Below are positions 41,380 to 51,900 of a stretch of DNA of 64,000 bases, one piece after another. The notes beneath the pieces were generated by a model that was not told the origin of the DNA, did not search any database, and worked only from the letters and a program-made list of their open reading frames with translations. Location: the NCBI RefSeq assembly GCF_000003815.2, contig NC_049980.1:21423026-21487025 (forward strand), written 5' to 3'. Each line of letters opens with the position of its first letter. Position 1 is the first letter of the stretch. Origin of the DNA: Branchiostoma floridae. Its lineage: Eukaryota; Chordata; Leptocardii; Amphioxiformes; Branchiostomatidae. Both the position numbers and the translations under genes were made by a program.

Positions 41380-44300
41380 ATGGCGTTTTCTTTGACACGA
41401 GAAGATGGACAACTTCCTGCTCCCAAAGTAAGGTAAGACTTGCGAAAATCATGTAAATGTGCGTGTTATGTAGTAGCCTACATGCATGTTTGGCCACGGC
41501 TCCAGGTGCTGGGGGTGGGGAGGCAAGGTAGACGTGAAGATTATAAGGGAGTTGCCCGTTTTAATAGAGCAGAGTGTAGAAGCAAGTAATCTCCAAGCAG
41601 AGGTTAGGCTCCGGCTGTTTTTTAAACGTTTTTTCTAGTCGTTTTTATCGGGCTTTCTATTTTGTATTTTATCTTGCTGTGTCAAAACGTTTGGCTGGCG
41701 TACTTCAAGAAAAATGACAAAATAGAAAGCCTGATAAAAACGACAAAAAACGTTTAAAAAACAGCTGGAGCCTAACCTCTGCTTTGAGAGTAAGGAGCAA
41801 GGAGGTTTTCCTTTCCCTGGTAGGAGTTTTTAGCCTGGGTACCATCCGTATTCTACCGGGCTCCTTACACTTTTTAGGTAGCGAGAGTAAGAAGTCCAGT
41901 AGAATACAGATGGTACCCAGGCTAAGGAGTTGGTACTCCATCATGGAACCGCTCGCTCCCCATCAACCGCTCCTTGAACTCTATGGTCAGCTGACTGTCA
42001 TCCAGGGCACTACAGGGTTAACTACCGTGCAGGGCGAGGGATGACCACTCTGTAATGTTGTCCTGCCATTTCAGGCTGCCAAGCTTTCCGCTGTCGCCCC
42101 CGGCCAGGATGTTCCTGTCAATAAGATTTTTTTGGCACTACTGACAGTGAGGATGGCACTTAGAGGGTCTGCATGGGGGTCCTGACAACGCTTTACGCTA
42201 AATTCGGGATGGCCAACAACGTTTTACGTTAAATTCACAAAGGCCAGCAACGTTTTAAGCTAAATTCAGAAAGGTCTGCATTGCTTACGGTAAATTCTAG
42301 AAGGCTGGCAACACTCTACAGAGGCGACGGCAGCAAATTTCGGATTTGGCAGCAAAATATTGCTGCCAAACGGCGCGACAATCCTAGGGGGTTCTGGGGG
42401 AATGCTGAGCAGCTCCTTGAAATTTTGACTCTCTGAAACGTTATAATGTACTACATTACAAGGGAAAATTTCGCTGAAAGAGAAAGCTAAGTTTTGTCGG
42501 TGACGCTACCCGACATATTTTACCATGTCAAGCGATGTAGGCGCAAGGTGTCGCAAGGGAGGTCCGGGGAAATTTTGAAATCCTGACCCTCTGAAACGCC
42601 ATTTCCAGAATTTTTCTGAGCAAAATTTTGCTGGGCATTATATAAAGCTTGATAACATTTCTATATGCCAAAAAGTCTTTTGAGGGCACTCCGCCCTGCC
42701 CCACCCAACGTATTGTCAGTATTTCGAGCGCCGGAGGTGTGAGGGGTCGCAAGGCCAATTGAGGCACAGGACAATTTTGACATCTTTTGACTCTAAAACG
42801 TTATTTCCTGCATTTGGGGCTGTCAGACTAAGCTAGTTCAAGACATTTCTATTAGCAAGAAAGGTTTGTGAAGGTAACGCCCCCATATACAGTTTCAACT
42901 TTCAACATGTCGATGGCCGAAACAGAAGGTGAACAGCATCGCAAGGGAGGTCTGGCAAAATTTTGAAATCTTGTCCATCTGAAACACCATTTCCTGTATT
43001 TTGAGGGGCAGAATTATAACTGGTAGACTACGCTACAACTCACGAAAATTGGGAGACCAGACTACGATTTATGGAACATTTTTAGGGTTGACTACGTTTT
43101 ACTTGGAAATTTTAGGCTCTATTACGCTTTATGTGAAATGCACTGGCTACGCTTTACGGTAAATTTTCCCACCCTCACTACGAATTATGTAAAATAAAAT
43201 AGCTTCCCTACGAATTACGGGAAATTAAAAAGGCAACCTACGCCTTTATACAGAAAAGAGCATGCAGACCCTCCACTTACTGTCAGCCCTAATCATCTAC
43301 ATTCATATACCCCCAAATGGCCCCGCATAGGGCATCATAACTCCTTATATAACCCTAATTTTGGGTAAGATGGTACAAGAAAGGACTAATGGACAAAATT
43401 ATTACACTTCTTGGTAAGACTATTGAAAGATTGATCAACTATTGAATTGATTTTTTTAAAGGCAATTTCCTATTAAGGCCACACCAATTTTATTTGATGT
43501 TTCCTTTTTTTTTCAGAAAAACATTGGGCCGGTTAAAGATTGGGTTGGTTAAAAAAGCTTTTGCAAAAAGTCGGGGGTAGGAGAGATTGAGGGGCTTACT
43601 CAAGTTACACAACAGAAATAACAACAGGTTTCACAAGTAATAGTTGGATTATTTACCTAAAATTCGTAGCTTAAAGAGAAAAGAGAGGCAGTGAAATTTT
43701 GTCAACACGAGGTGTGGCCATCAATTTGAATTTTTTTTTTTCAAATCAGAAAAAAAAGGGTCGTCAAATCCGAGAAACAACAAATAAAATTGGTGTGGCC
43801 TAAAAGAGATTAGAACATTGGTCTTGTGATTGGCAGGCGTAGGTGTTAGGTTTCAGTTGGTTCAGGTTCTTGTGAATGATCTGTAGATTTTTTAGCTCAT
43901 GGTGCATTTGTGTTGTTGAAGGTACTTAAAGTCGTCTTGTCTGTGTGTACTCTCAATGTTCCGAGAGGTTTTGTACATCTGTTTGTTGATTTTATTTATC
44001 AGTTTTTCTCTCATTCCAGGTAGACTGATGATATGATTACGAGTGCTTCTGCTTTCCTCTTATTTGCCTTTTTTCTTGTACATAACGTTATGATGTATAT
44101 GTATTACTAACGGTTATGCCAAATAAATTGTTTTTTCTTGTAGAGTCAGTTCTGTGCTGAACAGGGATGTGAAACAGTTCGGCAAGAAGTTCATGTTTGA
44201 TGGTGACGAGGAAACTTGCTGGAATTCAGACCAGGTAACGTTACTCATACTTCTCCCAGGAAATTCTCCCACATTATTCCCTGGTGGAATGCCCTACAAG

Positions 44301-45346
44301 TCTGAGATAAGCAAAAATCATGACTTCCATGGCAGTTACTGGTACCAGAACATCCTGGTAACTTGATGGAAACAGATCCCTTAGAGCTTAGTAGAGGCCT
44401 TCAGAACCAGAGGGTATCAATTTCCCCCGCCTTTGAATGTTTCTTAAATTACAATTTCCCAGTATTGTATTGTTGATATTTGAGGTATTTACAACTTAGC
44501 ATATAATCAGTGTTTGAAACTTCAAAATTTATCACTTTTACACCTATGTGGAGAGCAGAACATGTTCACGCTACTTAGATACCTTAGATCCTTCTCCTAC
44601 TATTGTTGTATCGCTTGGCAATCAGTATTTCTCCAGAGAATACATTAATGCATAATAAAGATGTCACATAAGTGATGTGCACGTAGTTTCAAATACACTG
44701 TTACAGACTACTATAAACCAGCTGTCATGAAGCGCATCATTCTGTCTACAGTGGGCAGCCTGGGGTGTATCCCATATTGATTTAGTTTCTTCTACATTCA
44801 AAAACATTTTGCTTGGAACAGGGTAGTCCACAATGGATTTTGGTGGAGTTCACAGAAGAAGTGTGCCCAGAAGAAATCCAGCTGCAGTTCCAGGGAGGCT
44901 TTGTAGGTAAAGACTGCTGGCTGGAGGGTAGCAGTGGTGATGGGGACCTAACAAGGTTCATGGACTTCTACCCAGAAGATGTCAACTCTGTGCAAATATC
45001 CTTTCGTTTGTTTATCATATACTGCAATTATCACTGGTTACAGGTATAAATAGAAAGGCAAACAGATTCTATGCTGATGATATGGTTTATTTATGTCATA
45101 CAGTTCATAATTTGGGTAAGTCTTTAGTGCTGTAAATCACAGTTACACTCAGTCTTTGTAGTATTGTAACAAAGTGTTTATTTGAACAGCCCAATTGTCA
45201 GTGATTCTTCCTTAACTCTATATTACAGATTTACAGTAAAGGAAGCACCATCAGTCAAGAGGTTACGGATAGTCTTTCCCACTAGCACTGACTTCTTTGG
45301 AAGAGTCACAGTATACAAGTTGGACATCATAGGGACAAGTATATGA
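41380..45346 (+). CDS. NR2C2AP: NR2C2-associated protein, 4 coding exons, last intron of AT-AC type
   Basis: Orthologue of NR2C2AP (TRA16), a small F5/8-type beta-sandwich protein that in mammals binds and represses the orphan receptor NR2C2/TR4. Exons: 41380-41432, 44144-44234, 44822-44995, 45227-45346, phases 2,0,0; 145 aa against 139 in human. Diagnostic stretches are RVSSVLNRDVKQFGKKFMFD, GDEETCWNSDQ, IQLQFQGGF, MDFYPEDVNSVQ and TDFFGRVTVYKL. The join between exons 3 and 4 works only with an intron starting ATATCCTTT and ending TATTAC, a U12-type AT-AC intron; this gives the same spacing as the human protein (NSVQ then RFTV...). A GT donor further on would add residues and misalign the frame. 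AATAAA at 45386-45391 fits the 3' end. The 2.7-kb second intron hosts several transposons. Confidence 0.93.
41578..41801. mobile_element. Foldback/MITE with TAATCTCCAAGCAGAGG termini and 9-bp duplication
   Basis: Element 41587-41792. The left arm (TAATCTCCAAGCAGAGG then ttaggctcc, aaacgttttt, tttttatc) is repeated in reverse complement on the right (to CCTCTGCTTTGAGAGTA) over about 80 bp. Direct repeats AGAAGCAAG (41578-41586) and AGGAGCAAG (41793-41801) differ at one position. The termini match the foldback at 35027-35419. Confidence 0.75.
41822..41933. mobile_element. Short foldback with TAGCCTGGGTACCATC termini
   Basis: Element 41831-41924. The ends TAGCCTGGGTACCATCCG and (reverse complement of the right end) TAGCCTGGGTACCATCTG match over about 30 bp with two or three mismatches. 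Flanks AGGAGTTTT and AGGAGTTGG agree at 7 of 9 bases, a possible old duplication. It sits next to the preceding foldback. Confidence 0.65.
42141..43286. mobile_element. 1.15-kb TIR element packed with tandem repeats
   Basis: The termini CTGACAGTGAG...GAGGGTCTGCATG and (complement of right end) CTGACAGTAAG...GAGGGTCTGCATG are inverted. Inside, both flanks carry degenerate units of about 30-36 bp containing acgctttacgctaaatt or similar (42186-42315 and 43025-43250), in the same orientation. The middle has about four copies of a longer unit with cgcaagggaggtc, aaattttgaaat, ctctgaaac and ccatttcc (near 42400, 42550, 42740, 42945). No long frame is present. Confidence 0.6.
43477..43800. mobile_element. 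MITE, GGCCACACCAATTTTATTT family, copy 1
   Basis: Starts GGCCACACCAATTTTATTT and ends with its inverse AAATAAAATTGGTGTGGCC; the terminal inverted repeat extends to the rgaaacaac part with mismatches. It lies in intron 2 of NR2C2AP. A second copy is at 61409-61921. Confidence 0.75.
44996..45226 (+). other. U12-type AT-AC intron of NR2C2AP
   Basis: The intron begins ATATCCTTT, an exact match to the U12 AT-AC 5' splice site, and ends TTAC. A branch-site match TTCCTTAAC starts at 45208, with its adenosine about 11 bases from the AC end. Reading phase and protein alignment require these exact borders. Confidence 0.88.
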
Positions 45347-45923
45347 AACTTGAGACATCCTATATCAACATCATTATTTTTTTACAATAAAAATGAATGT
45401 CAGATACTTATGTGACCTACATGACTGGTACTTTGAAGATATGGAAGGTTGTGAGTTGGGCAAGTTTATAATTTTTGCTACTTTCCTGCCTCAGAGGATG
45501 CCACTGATTCAAATCAGGATACATAAGACAAGTCAACAAACATTATTTTACTAAGAGAAGAGGTAGCTTACTAATCAATCACCTTACATGTCACTGAAAT
45601 CTAGGGAATGCAAAGGATATTTTCTACTCCATCCCAAAAACTGACCTTTAAATTTCAGTAGCCTGTTGTTAACTTCAAAAATGAAATGTACAACTTCAAG
45701 GAAAATCACATTTTTCTGTAAATTTTTGCAATACATATTTTAGATATTTTGAAGAACAGTGTACAACTGTATTGTCATCAAAGATTTCTATACTAGTAGA
45801 AATAGGGAATAAATCTTTAATCCACAAAAAATGTGACCAGACTAAAGAAAATCTGATTGCAATAAAATGATAATACAACAAGACGTACTAACTTAAATAT
45901 AGAGAACTGAAGAAAAGGTGAAT
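45347..45923. other. Tail-to-tail intergenic region between NR2C2AP and EFL1
   Basis: 577 bp of 3' UTRs from the two convergent genes. AATAAA at 45386-45391 serves NR2C2AP. No other feature is seen. Confidence 0.6.
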
Positions 45924-48900
45924 CTACTTATTCTTGGATAGAGTTCTCTGTTTCTCAGCATGTTCTACTATTTTCTCATCAACATACAGTCCTTTTCTCC
46001 GTCGTACACTATTCATATACAGACGTCCTTGATTTTCAGAATCAGCCTTCTCTCCAAAGTGCATCAATTCTTCCTCAGTTATTGGCTCCCAGAATGGGTC
46101 ACTGTTAACAACCTGAAACACCAATGGAACACTTTTGAGTTTGACGCTATTAAATATAACAAAGATCATTATTCAACTTGATACATTGTACCATGGAGAA
46201 AACATAGTTAGAATTATTCTTAGATGTGATTTACCTTACAAGAATGAATTTTACAATACTTAATTGTGAAGCCAAATTTTTATTATGTGCAAAATGCCCA
46301 AGCCCATATTGCAATACAATAGCTTTGATGCTATAACACAATCAATATGAAGAGATGACTAAAGACTATAATAGACTGCTGTTAAGCTCACCTCCCAGTG
46401 ACTGAACACCAGTTGAGGGCTGGCCAGTCCACTTGTTTTTTTCCTGATTTCCTCAGCAAACCCAAAACTCTCTGCCACTGGTAGTGCTGCCTGGATGCTG
46501 AAGACTGACAGGCTTTCATTCATGTCCTCTTTCAGAACCTTTCCATTCTTCCGTCCAAGCACAGCATACATCTTGCCTTCAATTGAAACCATGGATTTCA
46601 GTATATTTTCAATATATTCATCATGTGAAGCTCAACATACAGGTATACAAGACCTTCATCAACGTAGTCAAGACCTTCATTATGTAAAAGCCTCCATCAT
46701 CATCATCATCATCATAAAAGCTTCCAATACATTTCTACGGTATTTGTACATTTCAACTATGACCAAAACTCAGAACCCTTTTCTAGTTCAAGTTATAAGT
46801 CAAGTTATATATTGACTTGCAGTAAAAGACATGTTCTGGACAAAACAAGTATTGTATAGTAGCAAGCATGTCTGACCTAGTACATCTGCTGTGGCCTGGA
46901 TGTCACAAGTGTACATGGCAGCCATCAGTCTCTGGGGATGTTTCTGAAATGCTTGTCTGCAAGCCTCCTTCATTGTAGAGATCAGCTGACCTGAAGCAAA
47001 GTTGTAGGCTGAGTATAAATTTGAACCTTGAACGCATAAATGAAAGGAAACACTGGAAAAACTAGGAATTTCTTCAACTGTTGGTGGCAAAACATTCTGG
47101 GATTGATAATTATATTTTCTGAATGGTTTGGGGTTGTCATAAGCTCTTAATTTGTTAACGCTACTGCATGTTTGCAATCTCAAAACATCCAGTCTAACTG
47201 ACCTGTGAACGGGCCGTGACGATCCATGAAATCTGACTCAGCCATTTCCCCATCTGAGTCGTCTCCGCTGGACTGGGATTCCTCATCCACTCCTTGTGAT
47301 AGTTTATGTTCCCTGGGGGAGAGAAAGTGACTTCGGGGAGACATAGACACACCAAACGTATCTGAGTGTGCAGAGGACACATCCTCCTCTGCCATTCTTG
47401 TGGCTTGGATTTCCTCCTTGTTTGTCAGAGTGTCATTAGTTCTTGGTTGTCTCTTCTCTGACAGTTGTTCCTGCATGGTCCACTCTTCCACCACGAAACA
47501 AACCCCCATGAGTGGCTCCTCACACAGTGGTCCAGCCAGGGTTGCCAGCTGAAATCCGCTCCCAATGGCATGGTCAAAGTGCCGAAACTGTGCAGCTGAC
47601 TTCACCTCTCCCTTGTCTATAGAGTCCCACACCGATGGTCGCTGATACCCCGCAACCCTGTTTAGCAATATGTTTGGACCATTTCGCCTTGGACCAAATG
47701 CCCAGATCTGATCTATGGCATCTCTGTAATGTCTACCTGCTTGTGCAAACTTGGCCCCAAGAGTGGACTTGAACTCGGTTAACCTATTAAGTGTTTCCGC
47801 CGTGACCTTTGCCCTTTCAGCTTGATGGTGACTGATGTCGCCACTTGACTTGGTGATCCTGTCCAGCGTACGGAGCAGGTCTGCATTATCCTCCAGAAAG
47901 TTGCTAATGTCCTCTGGCAGAGGCAAGGCACTCACCTTCAAACTGCACAATTTGTTAGGAGTTTGTAACAATATGGAACCACCTGGAAATAATCCATATG
48001 GATACCAATGAGTGCAATGTCTACAACATAAATAAAATGCTTTTTGTAGAAGAATTGACAGCCAGTACATATCAAACATCTGATGATCTCCTCAATGACA
48101 ATGAAAAGGTATATTTTCTTATGCTAAACATTCACCTATTCATTGATAGAATAACTCTGGAGACCAATGAGGTTTTTATTATGGTGACAAAGTAGAGAAA
48201 GACTGCTGGAAAGATTGAAGGAGTACAACACAAAAGCATTAAAATTACCCCATTTTATCTTTTTATCTGTAGCTTCCTTTCCAGACTTGGTGATGCGGTT
48301 TGTGTCGTGGTCAATGACCTCATTGACCATGTCCACCTTGGGAGGGGGGATGATGGTCTCTCGGAATGGCACCATGGGGTCCGACACATTCAGCTCAATT
48401 TTGGCAAATCTGTGGAGGTGGAATATTAGTATGATACCTTCTCCTATTCTTGCACTGTCACAATCTTGCTAATACTAAGATACAGCCCAGATCACCATGG
48501 TGCATATATCTGATCCTAAACTACATGTATATGGTAGTTGCTGTGAGTACCTCTGAGTCAGATCATCCAGGCACCTCTGCAGGTGGACCTCCCCAGCAGT
48601 GACCAGGACATGTTCCCCTGACTCCTGCACCAGAACCTCCACTGACGGGTCAGCCTGGTTCAGCAGCCGTAAACCCTGCATCAGGGCACTCATATCTCCT
48701 GTGGGATGATGTGTACCATTATATGAACTTGATATTTCAAATTCAAGTACCCCCCGGTAATAATTTCCAGGTAGGGGACACATAGGAAACAAGGCATTCT
48801 TCAAAGCATACATGGCCCAATAGAAATAATTTGCCTTATAAAAAAGACTGCTAAAGTTGTATATTTCATTTCAATAGATGAAGTCTCTACCTTTACACCA

Positions 48901-51900
48901 CTTAAGTACAATGTAAGTGCCCCATCCATAATATTCATGCTCAGCATATAAAACACTCTCAATTCCTACCTGCATGTTTGGGTTCAACAGCCACTCTAAC
49001 AATAGGTGCAGCATCCAGATACACAGGAGAGAAGGCAGGGCAGGCAATGGTACTGGATACAGTGGCAGACTTTAACACATGGGCCTGAAGACCTCCAATT
49101 CCTGTTCAACATTCAAATATAGGTGTTAACAAGCCTACAGAGCTGATTATTTAGCTGTACATACTAGTAGTTGGTATCACAGAAAAACTGCCACATTACT
49201 TTCTATTTCCTATGTTTGACCCACCTAGTATGTTGCCAGCTGGCACCTGATCAACAGTTTCCAGCTCCTTCCCCATTAACAAGTACAAGTCTTCCACCTC
49301 AACAGCTGCCACGTGCTTCAGCTGCGAGAGATCCCCAGGTGCATCTGACATCTGCTGAAGGGCATGTGAGGGGTTGTGTTTGGGACCTAGAACATACAAC
49401 TTCTGACCCCTCTTCACATTTCCACTGAACACTCGAGCAAACCCGACAAAGACGTTGGGGTCATCATCCACCTTGTCCTTTTTCTGAATGAGAGTGGATG
49501 TTGAACTGCTGTCATTCCCTGGTGGAGGAATACAAAATGTAATTATCATAAGAAGAGATCACTTCTAAACACAGTTTGTGTAATCTCCATAATAATATAT
49601 TCATGATGTACTTTACAGGTTTGTAGATAGTTCATTTCAGCATAGACACTAGCAAATCTTAATCCTGACCTGGCCTGCCATTCATTCTGTTAGGCATGTT
49701 GATAGAGCTCCTATAGGATGGACTCAAGTTGAAACTATACTAAGTTTTCCATTGTTATTGCTAATGGACTACAACCCATATATACTACAAACCATTTTCC
49801 TTAGTAGCCTGGTCTTGTTGAGGCACTTGTGTCTGATTGGTAAGAGCAGCCAACTTCTCCTGGTGCCGCTGTCTGGCAAGCTCACGTTTCTGCTCTATCT
49901 CTTCCTGAGTCAGAGGTCTGGAAAAAAAGATATTTTCATTACTTTCAAAAAAGCCAGAAAATACAAATGAGTTTTGAACTTTTACCAAAGCATGGCCACC
50001 GCTGCCCGCAAGTACTCTCCATGAGTGTCTCTATCTGAACAACTTATACTAATACATGTATCTACATGTGATTAAGAAATCAGTGATGCAGTGTAAACAT
50101 CTACCTTGGCCTGTTGTGAGGTAGGGCTTTGTGATCCACAGAAAACATCTTGGAGATGAATACAATAACAGGAGCCGAGTCCTCTGCACTGCACATCAAG
50201 AAATCTGCACACAAACATGTAAAACAAATTATGATTGCCTACTTTTTGTCTATCAAAATTTTGTTGTGAAATACGTGATACCACGTGTTTTAAGTTCAAC
50301 TAAGAAGAAAAAGGGTTTACCTTCTTTCAAATTCTGTGTTGGCTGAGGTAATGAGTCAAACCTCTGGGCAGTGTGACACATGAGGTGCTCCACCTTTTCA
50401 GGGGAGATCTGTAGGGGGCTGGGTAACTGGTCCACTGTCATAGCTACATGATGTGGTTAGGGAACAACATCATATCCTTGGGTCTAAACATTGCAATGCT
50501 GCTTCATCAAACCTTGTACAGTTTTATTCCTCAGGTAGTTTACATGGCAACTTTGGATCAAATTAACCTTAAGAGATGTTTGTGGATAACATGATTGTTG
50601 TAATTACGGTGATACATATTCTTATCCAAAAGTCAACACTGGCTGATGTACATTTTCTATAAAGTCTTTCATGTTGAAATATTTACCATTATGGAAAAGA
50701 CTTGTCAGACTGGGCTTTTACAGTCTCGACATAAATGTCATACTTCTTAAGATATCGTGGTCAATGGAATAAGAACAAGTCCAGAAGAAGGATACCCAGC
50801 ACAGCATCAGACAATGGCAGCCACTGTCCACATACAGCCTGCAGCAGCACTCTGGGGTCATTGTGACGGGTGTCTCGTGGTGACAGGGTCACGTTCAAGG
50901 ACTTCACTATCTTCTCGACTTTCTCCTTGTCCCTTAAGGCAAAACAGACAGACAATTAACAAACCTGCTATTTAATACCTGCTACTAAACTGCTGCCCCT
51001 GAAGAGGGCTTTGCCCAATGATGTACACTTGTGTAGAAATTATATACAATGCACTTTAGGCATTCTATACTTGATAGACTAATTGGTTATCTCATCCTTC
51101 AGGCTTTTGGATTATTTTATCTGACAATGTTATCTGACATCTTCTTTGTCCTCTGATTTTCTTAATCTTTACTTAGTTTCTGGTTAGTCCACCATATTTA
51201 CTAATATTACCCCCATGAAGAGTTTCACAAGGTTAGTTAATCATTAGAATTAAAGTTATTTATGCTATAACAGAGGCTGTGAATTGAGTCCATGAACATT
51301 ACCTTCTCACCAGCACAGCATCATATACAGCCCAGACATTTTCCAACACAAACTGCACGAAAAGTGGTTTCTTCCCCTTGGCCTGGAAAAGAATAAGAGA
51401 AAATTTCATATGCAAATATTACATACAAGTGCTTTCAGAAGTTGTACTAAATTTAATTATAGCGTTTTACCATAGTTGACTTTGTACCAAAATGATTGTA
51501 CATTTCCAAGTTTGTACCTGAGCTCCTTTCATGACCCTCTTTGTTTTGGAGTGAACATAGAAGTCTCCCCACAAAACTTTCTGGAGGATGTCCTCTTTAA
51601 TGTTGAGTTTTGAGGCATACTGTTTAGCAAAGTGCTCCAATCTGGAAACAAAGGATATCCATTAAAACAAAAGAGTATGTTACATGCATACCAAAGGATA
51701 AACCAGCAGTCTCAAAGGAGCACTTAAATGCAGTAGAGGGGTGATATTTTCCAATAGATTGTGTATTGTTTAACACATAATCAGCCCAGATTTTCCGGCA
51801 ATCCACTTGTAATAAATTGTGTGTCATTTGTTTTATAAAACAATATGATACTCACTAACCCCAAGCAGATGCAACCCATATATTCCCCATACATACACTG

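Noticed and set aside
49985-50043. Exon-like block in EFL1 (minus strand, [14 protein letters not shown] between ag and gt)
   Set aside because: Flanking EFL1 exons join directly in phase and match the vertebrate protein without it; at most an alternative or cryptic exon.
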